A stretch of DNA of 64,000 nucleotides from Chitinophagales bacterium (GTDB lineage Bacteria > Bacteroidota > Bacteroidia > Chitinophagales > CAIOSU01). The notes below the pieces were generated by a model, which worked only from the letters and a program-made list of their open reading frames with translations, was not told the origin of the DNA and ran no database searches. The position numbers were made by a program, and so were the translations under genes. Positions 54,266 through 63,974 of this stretch are shown one piece after another; within the stretch, counting starts at the first letter, position 1; each line of letters begins with the position of its first letter. The stretch is taken from assembly GCA_026003335.1 (NCBI GenBank), contig BPHB01000001.1, positions 1,572,591 to 1,636,590 of the forward strand, read 5' to 3'.

Positions 54266-55069
54266 TCAGATTATTTCCATAGCCTCTTTTTTTATCCATC
54301 CCTCTTTGCCATCGGCCAATTGTATCTTCTGCCAGTCGCCCTCATGCTCCAGCAGCTTTATTTTAGTGCCCTGTCTGAGAATAAACAGGTCTGTACTCTG
54401 GGCATCCGGGGCGCTCTTTACGTACACATTTTTGGCAAAAACAATGGCTTCTGTCCTTTTCATCTGATGGCGATATTGATTCCATGCCAATAAAACTGCG
54501 CTGAGCGAGAGCAGCACAGTCAGTATCATGAACAGAAAACTGATTTGCCTGATGAGCTGATTACGTATAAAAAGAAATAGCACGCCTGCCAGGAGAGCTG
54601 TCCATATAAGAGCCAGAGCCACCATTGCCCATGCATCGGAAGATAAGGAGGCAACGAAGTTTTTCACCCAGCGGACGAAAAACAATTCCGGCACGGGCTC
54701 AACACGATCAACTACCTGCAAGTTTGCCAGGCGGAGATTAAAATCTATGTCTTTATCGGAAGGGGCAAGCTTTTTGGCGCGCTCATAGTTGAGTATAGCC
54801 AGTGGAATGTTACCCATTTTGTAGCAGGCATTTCCAAGGTTGTAATACAAGGCCGGTGAAGTATAACCCACCTGTATCAGCGAATCATAAAGGGCTGCGG
54901 CCGCAGAATATTTTTTTTCTTTATACAGCTGATTGGCCTTCTGAAAAGTTTCCTGAGCCGTTTCAGCCCGAACAGATAAATTGAAAAACGCTCCCATTAT
55001 CAGCAGCATCAGCAAGATGCGGATGCCGGCTCTTCGCATGCGGTAAGATAAAAATCCTGTTGTTTTCAT
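54266..55069 (-). CDS. batE: BatE, TPR and SH3-like membrane protein
   Basis: 267 residues. Signal peptide IRILLMLLIMGAFFNLSVRA, two or three TPR units at 38-115 (ALYYNLGNACYKMGNIPLAILNYERA), two membrane helices at about 145-205, and a C-terminal bacterial SH3 domain (VYVKSAPDAQSTDLFILRQGTKIKLL ... WIKKE). This order is that of BatE in the Bacteroidota bat operon, named for aerotolerance, whose true role, probably an envelope complex with MoxR ATPase, is unclear. Its ATG overlaps the stop of batD (ATGA). Confidence 0.87.
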   Translation of the reverse strand: MKTTGFLSYRMRRAGIRILLMLLIMGAFFNLSVRAETAQETFQKANQLYKEKKYSAAAALYDSLIQVGYTSPALYYNLGNACYKMGNIPLAILNYERAKKLAPSDKDIDFNLRLANLQVVDRVEPVPELFFVRWVKNFVASLSSDAWAMVALALIWTALLAGVLFLFIRNQLIRQISFLFMILTVLLSLSAVLLAWNQYRHQMKRTEAIVFAKNVYVKSAPDAQSTDLFILRQGTKIKLLEHEGDWQKIQLADGKEGWIKKEAMEII

Positions 55070-56940
55070 TTCACACTTTTCAGTTCGGTTTCCAGTCGTG
55101 AAATGATTTCCCTTGCCCGTTCATAATCCCTTTTCATATCTCCCTCGGCAGACGGGGCAAACAAGGCTGATTCGGCATCATCCAGCACTTTAAGAAGTTG
55201 ATTGATTGTTTCCTGAGGCAACTGATAATCGGTTAGAATTTTTTCTATTCTATCCCGGCTTAAAGCGGCCTGTTCAATTTTGAGTTTATCGCCCAGATAA
55301 CCCCACAAAGCTTTTGCTATTTCATCATAAAAGGCTTTGCGATTGTTTACATTAATAAATGTCCGCGCTCTCCTCAGCCGTTTGATTGCCTCCTTATTGG
55401 CACGCCTGTTTTTCAACAGCATGGGATTGGCTGCAATTTGTTCTTCACGCCTTTTGTACATCAACAGCAGCACAAACAAAAAGAATGGTGTGGCATAAAA
55501 AGCCATAAACTTCCAGGAATGCAGCCATGCTTCACCACTCTTTTTCAATGTGCCTGACGTTTTGATGTAGCGTATATCCTGCCCTATTAACTCCACTTCT
55601 TCCTTGGTGATACCTTGAATAACGGGCTGACTGCCGGCTGCTGATTCGCCTTCCACAAGCAGCAGGTATTCGGGTGAACGCTGTACGAAATACTGCTCTT
55701 TAACAGGATCAAAATAAGAAAATTCCACAGAGGGGATTTTATATTGCCCGCTCCGGCGCGGAATAATAAGGTAATCATTAGACTTACTCCCGCTGACTAT
55801 ATTGCCTTTTGTTGAAATTTTTTCGCTCTGTTTGGGGTCAAAAACGTCCAGGTCAGAGGGCAGGCTTATTTCCGGCAACTGCAGGAGTTTGATGCTGCCG
55901 GTGCCGGAAATACTTATGGTGAGGGTTACCGGCTCATCAGGACCGATTTCAGTTTTGCTTAACGTTACGTTGAGAGTATAACTTCCCACCGCTCCGGTGA
56001 AACTTTCCGGCCTGCCTTCTTTGGGAAGAGACTTCACCTTCACCTTCACCGTATTGCTGCGAAATTTATAGGGGTAGTCCTGATAGGTACTAAAAAAATC
56101 ATCAAAGAAGAAGCCGCGTTGGCTCTGCACTCGCAGCCGCACATTTGTCTGCAGCTCCATGGGATCTATTTCCAGCTCGCCATCCCGCTGGGGAAAAAGC
56201 GCATCTTTTTTAATCACTGCTGCATTATATTCCATCCCGTTATACACCTCAGAGGAAAACTGGATATTTTCCGGGAGCTCCAGTGATTGAACCCAGAAAC
56301 CTGTATAGGAAGGGGGTTTAGAAACGGATGTATTGTTAATCGGCCACCGGTAATAAAGCTTATACATGACGGTGATCTGCTCACCCTGATAAACCTCGGT
56401 TTTATCTACAAGAAGACGCAGGAAAACATTATCACTGATCTGATCATAGATATCCGCACTTTTCCCCGACTGCCCTGAGCCGGCTTCCCCGGGAGAATCC
56501 GCTTCGGTAACCTCAACAGTGATGGGATTTGTTGAAAGGGTTTTCCCGCCTGCTACTATGGTTGCGGCACCTATAGTAAGAGTCCCCTTTTTTACAGGCC
56601 GCAGGTAATAGGAATAGGATATGCTGCGGGATACATTGCCATTAATAATCTGCATGCTCGTAGATTGGTTGGGGCCGGAAAGCACGGTGAAGTCGTGAAA
56701 AGCAGGAGGCTTGAAGTTTTTGCCATCTGCATTTTCAAGCGTAAAAGTCACCTGGAGTGTGCCGTTTAATGACACTTTCCTTTTATTTACGGTAGCTGTA
56801 AAATCTGCATCCTGTGCAGCAGCGGAGAGGGCTGGCAGAAAAAATACTCCGATAACCGCAAAACGCAGAAGGCCAGTGCTCCATCCTTGTCGCAGGCAGG
56901 ATAGTCTTCGCATAAACCCCAAAATATAGATTGCTTGCAT
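55066..56940 (-). CDS. batD: BatD protein
   Basis: 624 residues. Signal peptide near 25-43 (FAVIGVFFLPALSAAAQ); ATG 56913 is a possible later start. Several beta-sandwich domains follow, opened by ADFTATVNKRKVSLNGTLQVTFTLENA, the typical BatD start, with YSYYLRPVKKGTLTIGAATI. A membrane helix lies near 480-500 (FMAFYATPFFLFVLLLMY) and a cytoplasmic helical tail ends it (REIISRLETEL). The large periplasmic part is thought to work with the VWA proteins BatA/B. batC ends three bases upstream and batE overlaps downstream. Confidence 0.88.
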   Translation of the reverse strand: MQAIYILGFMRRLSCLRQGWSTGLLRFAVIGVFFLPALSAAAQDADFTATVNKRKVSLNGTLQVTFTLENADGKNFKPPAFHDFTVLSGPNQSTSMQIINGNVSRSISYSYYLRPVKKGTLTIGAATIVAGGKTLSTNPITVEVTEADSPGEAGSGQSGKSADIYDQISDNVFLRLLVDKTEVYQGEQITVMYKLYYRWPINNTSVSKPPSYTGFWVQSLELPENIQFSSEVYNGMEYNAAVIKKDALFPQRDGELEIDPMELQTNVRLRVQSQRGFFFDDFFSTYQDYPYKFRSNTVKVKVKSLPKEGRPESFTGAVGSYTLNVTLSKTEIGPDEPVTLTISISGTGSIKLLQLPEISLPSDLDVFDPKQSEKISTKGNIVSGSKSNDYLIIPRRSGQYKIPSVEFSYFDPVKEQYFVQRSPEYLLLVEGESAAGSQPVIQGITKEEVELIGQDIRYIKTSGTLKKSGEAWLHSWKFMAFYATPFFLFVLLLMYKRREEQIAANPMLLKNRRANKEAIKRLRRARTFINVNNRKAFYDEIAKALWGYLGDKLKIEQAALSRDRIEKILTDYQLPQETINQLLKVLDDAESALFAPSAEGDMKRDYERAREIISRLETELKSVK

Positions 56941-56943
56941 CTC

Positions 56944-57723
56944 TTACCAGTCCTTGTCTGTTTTTTGTTTTTCCGCGGGCAGTTTTTCTTTCGCGATGCG
57001 CTGCTGCAGGCGCTGCTCCTCCCGCATTAAGGCTTCCAGCAATCTTTGAGCCTCCTCACGGGTAAGGTTGCCGCTCTGTGCCTCTTGTTCACGTTGCTCT
57101 AGCTGTTGTTCATTCGCTTCCTGTTTTTGATTTTGTTGATTTTGTTGATTTTGATTTTGCTGGTTTTGCGCCTGCTGATCCTGCTGCTGATTTTGCTGTT
57201 GTTCTTGTTGGTTCTGCTGATGATTTTGCTGGTTTTGCTGTTGATCCTGCTGGTCTTGTTTTTGTTGCTGATCCTGATTTTGCTTATTCTGTTGGGGATT
57301 ATTTTTCAGCATATGCTGAGCATAGGCAAGGTTGTATTTAGAGTCCATGTCGGACGGATTCAGACGCAGGGCGTTTTTAAAAGCCTCAATGCTTTTTTCA
57401 TATTCCTGCGCTTCCAGAAATGTGTTTCCGAGATTATGGTAGGCTTTGGCTTTGGTTAAATTGTCTTTGGCAAGAGCAGCAGCTGTTTCAAAATATTCCT
57501 TTGCTTTTTGAAAATCTTTTTTCTGATAAGCCACATCGCCCAGATTGAATATTGCTTCCGGCAGGTTGTTTTTAATATCCAGCGCCTTTTGATATTCTTT
57601 TTCCGCCTCTTCCCATTTTCCTTCAATATAGCGCTGATTGCCCGAGCGCACATGTGCCCTTTCCTTTTGCGCAAACACCTGTGTGGTTAACAGCACCCCC
57701 AATATAACGGTAAGCACTCTCAT
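56944..57723 (-). CDS. batC: BatC, TPR protein with Q/N-rich linker
   Basis: 259 residues. Signal peptide RVLTVILGVLLTTQVFA, then three TPR units at about 24-125 (AIFNLGDVAYQKKDFQKAKEYF; AYHNLGNTFLEAQEYEKSIEAF). Residues 141-210 are almost only Gln and Asn with few Asp/Lys, and the end is a charged helix (EEAQRLLEALMREEQRLQQR). TPR plus a low-complexity tail is usual in BatC, but this stretch is long. It is probably a periplasmic scaffold for the bat complex. The ATG overlaps the batB stop by four bases. Confidence 0.86.
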   Translation of the reverse strand: MRVLTVILGVLLTTQVFAQKERAHVRSGNQRYIEGKWEEAEKEYQKALDIKNNLPEAIFNLGDVAYQKKDFQKAKEYFETAAALAKDNLTKAKAYHNLGNTFLEAQEYEKSIEAFKNALRLNPSDMDSKYNLAYAQHMLKNNPQQNKQNQDQQQKQDQQDQQQNQQNHQQNQQEQQQNQQQDQQAQNQQNQNQQNQQNQKQEANEQQLEQREQEAQSGNLTREEAQRLLEALMREEQRLQQRIAKEKLPAEKQKTDKDW

Positions 57724-58775
57724 GGCTTTCCAGCGGTTTTAAACAATTGCCATTGCTGCAACCAATGGCTTCTTCTCTCTGTTATAAAAAACTCCAGCGC
57801 CAACAGCATCATCGCTAAAGCCAGAAAATATTGAAACTGGTCTTCATAATCGGTGAAAATACGTTCTTCAATTTCTCTTTTTTCCATTGACGAAATCGCG
57901 GTGAATAAGCGATTCAGGTCATCGCTGCCCGCTGATAAACGGATATATTCTCCATTGGCTTTAGCTGCTATTTGCTGGAGGATGGTTTCATTGAGTTTGG
58001 TCAGTACGATATTTCCCTGTCTGTCGCGCTTAAAATCAATTTGAACGTTGTTTTTATACACCGGAATGGGAGCACCCTGAGGTGACCCGATGCCGATGCA
58101 ATGGATGATAATGCCTTCTTTAGCAGCCTCCTCGGCTATTGTCAATGGGTCTTGTTCATGGTCCTCTCCGTCAGTAATGATGATAAGGGTTTTGTATTTT
58201 TTTTCATCCGATCCGAATGCCTGCATGGCTAGCTGAATGGCATCGGCAATAGCCGTACCCTGTGTGGGCACCATTTCCGGACTCATGGTGTTGAGAAACA
58301 GCTTGGCAGCCGCATGGTCAATGGTCAGGGGCATTTGCAGATAAGCGTTGCCAGCAAAAACTATCAGCCCGATGCGATCATTCTGGAGCTTATCAATAAG
58401 CCGGGCTACGAGCAACCGCGCACGCTCCAGCCGATTCGGCTTGACGTCTTCGGCAAGCATGCTGTTGGAAACGTCTATAGCTACTATCACATCTACACCC
58501 TGCCTTTTCACCTTTTCGTATTTCGTGCCGATCTGGGGATTGGCCAAAGCCACGCATAAAGCAGAAAACGCCAATAAGGCGAATATAAATTTTACATAAT
58601 GCCTGCCCGTTGCACTATAGGGCATGAGGCGGACTATCAATGGTTTTTCACCCAGCCGGGATGTGGCTCTTTTTCTCCAGAACAGGAAAACCACAAAGGC
58701 AACCAGGAGCGGAACCGCCAGAAAAAGGAGATTGAGATAGGCCATATTTTCAAAGCGCATCATAGCAGCAAGCAA
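57720..58775 (-). CDS. batB: BatB, von Willebrand factor A membrane protein
   Basis: 351 residues from ATG 58775; several Met codons (58760, 58745) could also start it. N-terminal helix (AYLNLLFLAVPLLVAFVVFLF), a second at ~62-78, then a VWA domain with MIDAS residues D101, S103 and S105 (DVSNSM), the Thr in TQGTAI, and ITDGEDHE; a last helix lies near 325. The sequence FAGNAYLQMPLT fits BatB better than BatA. BatA normally precedes it, but here atpG does. The protein is thought to bind metal and partner proteins on the periplasmic side. Confidence 0.86.
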   Translation of the reverse strand: MLAAMMRFENMAYLNLLFLAVPLLVAFVVFLFWRKRATSRLGEKPLIVRLMPYSATGRHYVKFIFALLAFSALCVALANPQIGTKYEKVKRQGVDVIVAIDVSNSMLAEDVKPNRLERARLLVARLIDKLQNDRIGLIVFAGNAYLQMPLTIDHAAAKLFLNTMSPEMVPTQGTAIADAIQLAMQAFGSDEKKYKTLIIITDGEDHEQDPLTIAEEAAKEGIIIHCIGIGSPQGAPIPVYKNNVQIDFKRDRQGNIVLTKLNETILQQIAAKANGEYIRLSAGSDDLNRLFTAISSMEKREIEERIFTDYEDQFQYFLALAMMLLALEFFITERRSHWLQQWQLFKTAGKP

Positions 58776-58797
58776 AATAAACCCGCCATAAGTTCGT

Positions 58798-58805
58798 CAA
58801 AACTA
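58798..58805 (-). promoter_or_regulatory. Candidate -7 element of the batBCDE operon
   Basis: TAGTTTTG on the minus strand matches TAnnTTTG exactly, 22 bases before the batB ATG. A T-rich run lies at the -33 position, but no TTG. It would let batB-E be transcribed apart from the ATP synthase genes. Confidence 0.45.
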
Positions 58806-58862
58806 AGCACGACAGCGGGTCAGGGATGTTAAAAAAAATTAACTCGTTGACTGTTGGCAGGC

Positions 58863-59759
58863 TTAGCTCTCTTCCAGTGCTGCCGCTCCGCTGACTATTT
58901 CAGTGAGCTCCGTGGTGATAGCCGCCTGTCGGGCTCGATTGTAAGAGATACGTAGTTCTCGTAGCAATTCACTGGCATTTTCGGTGGCTTTATCCATGGC
59001 GGTCATACGCGCTCCGTGCTCGGAGGCATTATTATCCAGAATGACCTTGAAGAATTGCGTTTTGAGAATTTTGGGTACCAGATATTCTACAATTTCCTTT
59101 TTATCAGGTTCAAAAATAAAATCCGGTATCCTGCGACCTTTGGTACTGGTGCCTGGCTCTATTCTTGGAATAGGCAGAAACTGTTCGTTGCTGAAAATTT
59201 GTGTGGCGGCATTTTTAAACCTGCTGTACACAAACTCCACACGGTCATACCTGCCTTCCAGAAAGCCATTCATGGCATAGTTAGCAGCCTGAGACACATT
59301 TTCAAAAGTAGGGCGTGCCAGCAGACCCGTAAAATCTTTATTCAAAGGATAAGGTTCCCGTTTGAAATATGTGTGCCCTTTGTTGCCAATGGTCATGATT
59401 TCTACTTTGCCACCGGCGGCAAGGTTGGCATATTTTTCCTGAATAACAGATCGGGTCATTTTGATGAGGCTGGAGTTAAAGGCACCGCACAAGCCTTTGT
59501 CAGAAGTGACCAGGATAATTAAAACGCTTTTCACCTCACGCTGGGCAGCAAAGGCAATATCCAGACTTCCTTCAGTACCTGAAACGATATTCCGCAGCAT
59601 CTCCAACAGTTTGTCTGAATAAGGACGCATCTGGATAATAGCCTCCTGTGCCCTGCGCAATTTGGCAGCAGACACCATTTTCATGGCTTTTGTTATCTGC
59701 TGGGTTGAGATAACTGACTGAATGCGTGTGCGTACTTCTTTTAGTTTGCCGCCCGGCAT
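58863..59759 (-). CDS. atpG: ATP synthase gamma subunit
   Basis: 298 residues. The start GGKLKEVRTRIQSVISTQQITKAMKMVSAAKLRRAQ is the conserved N-terminal helix region (positions 3-37), and the C-terminal helix has NASELLRELRISYNRARQAAITTELTEIVSGA at the end; together they form the rotating coiled-coil shaft inside the alpha3beta3 head. VTSDKGLCGAFN in the middle is also family-typical. It lies 27 bases after atpA, last in the visible atp string. batB follows after 87 bases. Confidence 0.95.
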   Translation of the reverse strand: MPGGKLKEVRTRIQSVISTQQITKAMKMVSAAKLRRAQEAIIQMRPYSDKLLEMLRNIVSGTEGSLDIAFAAQREVKSVLIILVTSDKGLCGAFNSSLIKMTRSVIQEKYANLAAGGKVEIMTIGNKGHTYFKREPYPLNKDFTGLLARPTFENVSQAANYAMNGFLEGRYDRVEFVYSRFKNAATQIFSNEQFLPIPRIEPGTSTKGRRIPDFIFEPDKKEIVEYLVPKILKTQFFKVILDNNASEHGARMTAMDKATENASELLRELRISYNRARQAAITTELTEIVSGAAALEES

Positions 59760-59786
59760 GATGGCACCTGTTTAAATGACAACTTG

Positions 59787-61367
59787 TTATTTGGAAAATT
59801 TATCTGCAAGTTCTTTGGCCAGTTGCTCAATGGTTTTCAATACTTCATCTTTCAGATCACCGGCTTTAAGTGAATCCAGTTCTTTGCGGAAGCGGGCCTC
59901 CATCTGGGTAAGGAATTCCACTTCAAAATCTCTCACCTTGTTGACGGGCACTTTGCTAAGGAGTCCTTTGGTTCCGCAATAAATAATGGCAATCTGCTTT
60001 TCTACCGGCATGGGAGAATGCAGATTCTGTTTTAATATTTCTACATTTCGCGCACCCTTGTCCAGTACGGCACGGGTAGCAGGATCAAGGTCAGAACCGA
60101 ATTTTGAAAAGGCTTCCAGCTCGCGGTATTGGGCCTGGTCAAGTTTAAGGGTTCCGGCCACTTTTTTCATGGATTTAATCTGGGCATTTCCACCCACACG
60201 GGATACGGAGATGCCTACATTGATAGCCGGCCGCACACCGGAGTTAAACAGGTTGGTTTCCAGAAATATCTGGCCGTCCGTAATAGAAATCACGTTTGTA
60301 GGTATATATGCAGACACGTCCCCAGCCTGTGTTTCAATAATCGGCAGAGCCGTCAGAGAGCCTCCGCCTTTTACCAAAGGCTTAAGCACATCCGGAAGGT
60401 CATTCATTTTACTGGCTACTTCATCTTTTTCAATGATTTTGGCAGCCCGCTCCAGAAGGCGCGAGTGCAGGTAAAACACATCGCCCGGATAGGCTTCGCG
60501 TCCTGGAGGCCGTTTAAGCAGCAACGATACTTCACGATAAGCCACGGCCTGTTTTGACAGGTCATCATATACAATCAGTGCCGGGCGACCGGTATCGCGG
60601 AAATATTCTCCGATAGCACAGCCGGCAAAGGGGGCATACACTTGCAGGGGGGCGGGGTCGGAAGCGGTGGCAGCAACGATAATGGTATAAGGCATGGCCC
60701 CATAATCTTCCAGCGTTTTGGCCACATTGGCTACCGTGGAAGCTTTCTGTCCGCAGGCCACATAAATGCAATAAACCGGCTGTCCTTTATCGTAAAATTC
60801 TTTTTGATTAATAATGGTATCAATGGCGATCGCTGTTTTACCGGTCTGACGGTCACCTATTATCAGCTCGCGCTGACCGCGCCCGATAGGTATCATTGCG
60901 TCAATAGCTTTAATACCGGTTTGGAGGGGTTCCTTTACGGGCTGCCGGTATATTACCCCAGGCGCCTTTCGCTCCAAGGGCATTTCATAGAGTTCTCCGG
61001 TAATGGGTCCCTTCCCGTCTATGGGTTCTCCGAGAGTATTCACTACTCTCCCCAACATGCCCTCACCCACTTTTATGGAGGCAATGACTCCGGTTCTGCG
61101 CACGGTGTCGCCTTCCTTTATACCTTGAGAGCTACCCATGAGCACTACCCCCACGTTGTCTTCTTCCAGATTGAGGGCAATGGCTTTTACTCCGTTTTCA
61201 AATTCTACCAGTTCACCCGCCTGCGCTTTGGTCAGTCCGTAAATACGAGCAATGCCGTCACCTACTTCCAGCACCGTACCAATTTCCTCTAATTCAGCTT
61301 CCGTTTTGACGCCTGTAAGTTGTGCCCGCAGAATCGCAGAAATTTCATCAGCTTTTACTTCTACCAT
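59787..61367 (-). CDS. atpA: ATP synthase alpha subunit
   Basis: 526 residues. P-loop GDRQTGKT at 171-178, with the non-catalytic nucleotide site of the F1 head; [26 protein letters not shown] (spread over about 340-370) carries the family signature, and the arginine finger is in ISVSRVGG. The N-terminal start [16 protein letters not shown] binds delta. It lies 19 bases after atpH and 27 before atpG. The long plus-strand frames opposite it are shadows. Confidence 0.96.
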   Translation of the reverse strand: MVEVKADEISAILRAQLTGVKTEAELEEIGTVLEVGDGIARIYGLTKAQAGELVEFENGVKAIALNLEEDNVGVVLMGSSQGIKEGDTVRRTGVIASIKVGEGMLGRVVNTLGEPIDGKGPITGELYEMPLERKAPGVIYRQPVKEPLQTGIKAIDAMIPIGRGQRELIIGDRQTGKTAIAIDTIINQKEFYDKGQPVYCIYVACGQKASTVANVAKTLEDYGAMPYTIIVAATASDPAPLQVYAPFAGCAIGEYFRDTGRPALIVYDDLSKQAVAYREVSLLLKRPPGREAYPGDVFYLHSRLLERAAKIIEKDEVASKMNDLPDVLKPLVKGGGSLTALPIIETQAGDVSAYIPTNVISITDGQIFLETNLFNSGVRPAINVGISVSRVGGNAQIKSMKKVAGTLKLDQAQYRELEAFSKFGSDLDPATRAVLDKGARNVEILKQNLHSPMPVEKQIAIIYCGTKGLLSKVPVNKVRDFEVEFLTQMEARFRKELDSLKAGDLKDEVLKTIEQLAKELADKFSK

Positions 61368-61386
61368 GATTTATATCGATTAAGGG

Positions 61387-61950
61387 TTAACGTAATTTTT
61401 TAAGATAGGCATTGTCATCCATTCGTTTTCTGGCAAGGTTGAGCGCTCTGGCTATGCTGGCATCATACTTTTTGTCGCCATACTGTAGGATAAACCCACC
61501 GATCACAGTTGAATCTACGGCTGTTTCAAGTCTGATTTCTTCCAGCTGCGCCTGCTGTTTGAGTCTGGTCAGCAGCCGGTCAACCAGTTGTTTATCCAGC
61601 GGGGCTGCAGAGATAACTTTTACCGGAGTGATATGCTTGTATGCATCATACTGCCGCAGAAAACTTTCCACCATCTCTTTTAGAAATACTTCCCGGCTCT
61701 TTTTTACCAGTAATGTTAAGAAGGACATTGTCAGGTCGGAGATCTTTCCTTTAAGGACAGACTGCAATGCCTTGATTTTTTTATCCGGATGGATGATAGG
61801 ATTACTTAGCAACAGATTAAACTCACGGCTAGCCCGAATTACCTCTTTCAGATACAGCTGGTCCTGATATACTTCATCAGCCTTCCCTTGCTCAATGGCA
61901 AGGTCAAGCAGGGACTTAGCGTAACGTGTAGCAAGTTTAACGGCAGACAT
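61387..61950 (-). CDS. atpH: ATP synthase delta subunit
   Basis: 187 residues from ATG 61950 (SAVKLATRYAKSLLDLAIEQ), the usual start; an ATG at 61977 adds nine residues with no family match. A six-helix N-terminal domain is followed by the C-terminal sheet with GGFILQYGDKKYDASIARAL, the OSCP/delta signature. The subunit ties the F1 head to the b-subunit stalk. It is 99 bases below atpF and 19 above atpA. Confidence 0.93.
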   Translation of the reverse strand: MSAVKLATRYAKSLLDLAIEQGKADEVYQDQLYLKEVIRASREFNLLLSNPIIHPDKKIKALQSVLKGKISDLTMSFLTLLVKKSREVFLKEMVESFLRQYDAYKHITPVKVISAAPLDKQLVDRLLTRLKQQAQLEEIRLETAVDSTVIGGFILQYGDKKYDASIARALNLARKRMDDNAYLKKLR

Positions 61951-62049
61951 GTACCTGCATTTTGAGGATTTTTGCATTTCCGCTGACGCATTGCAGGATA
62001 AACAGCTTACCGCTTAAAGTAATGGACCATTTATGAGGCAACTGCAGCA

Positions 62050-62547
62050 TCAGTTTAGCTTCATTTCGTCTACTAAACTTGCCACATACGCATCATGCGC
62101 TTGTTTTTCCTGCAACTCGCGTCTGAGTATTTTTTCGGCCAGCTCAATGACAAGCTTACCCACCTGGTTTTTCACATCCACCAGGGCCGCCATTTTCTGG
62201 TTTTCAATTTCCACACGCGCACTGGCCACTATTTTATGCGCCTCTTCCTTGGCTTTTTCCCTGGCATCCTGAATCAGTTTATCACTAACCTCGCGGGCTT
62301 CTTTCAATATGCGGGCACGTTCTTCTTTTGCCTCTGCAAGAATGCGTTCATTATCAGCTTTGAGACGTGCCATTTCCTCCCGGGCTTTCTCAGCCTGCCG
62401 GAGAGAATCCGCAATGGAATTTTCCCGTTCCTCAAGGGCTTTGAGAATGGGCTTCCATGCATACTTTTTCAAAATCAGAAACACTGTTCCGAACGCAATG
62501 AGCGTCCAGATGATTAAACCCGGATCAGGATTCAACAGGTTTTTCAT
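62050..62547 (-). CDS. atpF: ATP synthase b subunit
   Basis: 165 residues. A short N-terminus with one membrane helix ([20 protein letters not shown], 10-29), then a continuous charged helix (e.g. [20 protein letters not shown]) forming the dimeric peripheral stalk that binds delta. This is the normal length and layout. It lies 110 bases below atpE, a gap that contains a 7-bp hairpin. Confidence 0.94.
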   Translation of the reverse strand: MKNLLNPDPGLIIWTLIAFGTVFLILKKYAWKPILKALEERENSIADSLRQAEKAREEMARLKADNERILAEAKEERARILKEAREVSDKLIQDAREKAKEEAHKIVASARVEIENQKMAALVDVKNQVGKLVIELAEKILRRELQEKQAHDAYVASLVDEMKLN

Positions 62548-62574
62548 GGCGGTTATTTATTTAATATAATGTTA

Positions 62575-62601
62575 AGCGTTTCGTCTTCTCTCCTAAACGC
62601 T
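62575..62601 (-). promoter_or_regulatory. Hairpin between atpE and atpF
   Basis: AGCGTTT (62575-62581) pairs with AAACGCT (62595-62601), 13-base loop, 28 bases before the atpF ATG. It could protect or separate the atpE message, which is needed in more copies, but there is no direct sign of this. Confidence 0.35.
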
Positions 62602-62657
62602 GCCTAACCGGATAACGGCAGATCCAGGTTTGGCGAGATGAGCAACGATTAACGTAT

Positions 62658-62903
62658 TTATCCAAGGGCCAGAAAACAGATTACTGCACCGAAGAGAGCA
62701 ACCCCTTCTATGAGAGCAGCAAAGATGATAGCAGCCGTACGAATATCGTTACCGGCTTCTGGCTGACGCGCTATAGCTTCAGCTGCGCTTCCGCCTATTC
62801 TGCCGATACCCAGGCTGGTTCCGATTACAACAAGACCGACACCAATACCTGCCCCCAGGGGACCTATTGTTTCAAGGGCCAGTAAAATAGTTGATAATAG
62901 CAT
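62658..62903 (-). CDS. atpE: ATP synthase c subunit
   Basis: 81 residues, two membrane helices joined by the RQPEA loop (46-50). The first helix has the glycine pattern GAGIGVGLVVIG; the ion-carrying Glu66 is in ALIEGVALFG. The residue after it is Gly, not Ser/Thr, and the first helix lacks the Gln of sodium-type rings, so proton use is likely. The subunit forms the rotor ring in the inner membrane. It starts 21 bases after atpB. Confidence 0.95.
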   Translation of the reverse strand: MLLSTILLALETIGPLGAGIGVGLVVIGTSLGIGRIGGSAAEAIARQPEAGNDIRTAAIIFAALIEGVALFGAVICFLALG

Positions 62904-62924
62904 GTTTCAAAATTGGTTTTATGG

Positions 62925-63974
62925 TTAAAGAATAATTTCATCAGAAGAATGGTGCGCTGGCTCCTCCACTGCCTGCCCGATAAAAAGAGCCGTTAAAAAA
63001 GTAAAAATGTAAGCCTGCAGTGCCGCTACAAAAAGCTTTATCATATACATAAAAACGGTGAAGGCGACCACGGCCAATCCGATGCCTAACGAGGGAATCT
63101 CTCCTACACGAGGTCCCAATATAAAAATCAGACTCATGATGCTAAGCAAAACAATGTGGCCGGCAGTCATGTTTGCAAAAAGACGAATCATCAGGGCAAA
63201 GGGCTTTGCCAGCACCCCCACCAACTCAATGGGCACCAGTATCGGCTTCACAAACAGGGGCACACCCGGAGGGGAGATCAAATGACCCCAGTAATGTTTG
63301 TTGCCGCTCAGGTTAATAAGCAGCAGCGACAATGCTGCCAGCGTGAACGTTACGGCAATATTGCCCGTTACATTGGCTGAACCGGGAAAAATCGGCACCA
63401 GACCTAGCAGGTTGTTTAGCCAGATGAAGAAGAACAATGTCAGCATGTAAGGCATGTATTTTTTGTATTTCTTTTCTCCTATAGAGGGGCGGACCACTTC
63501 ATCACGGACAAAGAGAATAATCGGCTCCATAAAAGACTGCAGTCCTTTAGGAGCCTGTCCTTTGCGTTGCTGGTAAGCACGGGCTACCGCAACAAAGATC
63601 CACACCATCAGGGCAGCTACGAAAAACATACTAAACACATTCTTCGTAATAGAGAGATTAAAAAAACTGCCGCCATCCTCGCGCACAATATGTCCGTGGT
63701 CATACCGATAACCTGCATAGGGCACATAGTTATGATCGGGCCCCACAAACTTGCTGGAAAGGAATACCTTAAGCCCATCTTGCTTTGAATAAACTATCAC
63801 CGGCAGGGGAAGATAAAGATGCCCTACAATGTGAAACATGTAATCATCACCAATGTGATGCGCTATAAGCTCAGATGCGTTAAACTCTCCCGCCTCAGAT
63901 GCAGCAAGAGAATGCAGGGGCATGCACAGGATCGTGATTCCCAAACAACCGGCCAGAATCAGCCGCTTAATCAT
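62925..63974 (-). CDS. atpB: ATP synthase a subunit
   Basis: 349 residues from ATG 63974, chosen because IKRLILAGCLGITILCMPLH then forms a signal peptide; ATG 63995 adds seven residues. A periplasmic N-terminal domain with many His residues, usual in Bacteroidota, precedes five to six membrane helices. The essential Arg in LMIRLFANMTAGH (residue 264 here) faces the c-ring, and PGVPLFVKPILVPIELVG precedes it. It forms the proton half-channels. It is the first atp gene seen; anything before it is off the window. Confidence 0.94.
   Translation of the reverse strand: MIKRLILAGCLGITILCMPLHSLAASEAGEFNASELIAHHIGDDYMFHIVGHLYLPLPVIVYSKQDGLKVFLSSKFVGPDHNYVPYAGYRYDHGHIVREDGGSFFNLSITKNVFSMFFVAALMVWIFVAVARAYQQRKGQAPKGLQSFMEPIILFVRDEVVRPSIGEKKYKKYMPYMLTLFFFIWLNNLLGLVPIFPGSANVTGNIAVTFTLAALSLLLINLSGNKHYWGHLISPPGVPLFVKPILVPIELVGVLAKPFALMIRLFANMTAGHIVLLSIMSLIFILGPRVGEIPSLGIGLAVVAFTVFMYMIKLFVAALQAYIFTFLTALFIGQAVEEPAHHSSDEIIL

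Noticed and set aside
57078-57459. Hydrophobic plus-strand frames rich in Leu/Ile or Ala/Asp
   Set aside because: They are the complement of the Gln/Asn repeat of batC, not membrane proteins.
60642-61292. 216-codon plus-strand frame
   Set aside because: It is antisense to atpA, which is beyond doubt.
62658-62903. Sodium-dependent ATP synthase ring
   Set aside because: The Glu66 is followed by Gly and the sodium-ligand Gln of helix 1 is missing.
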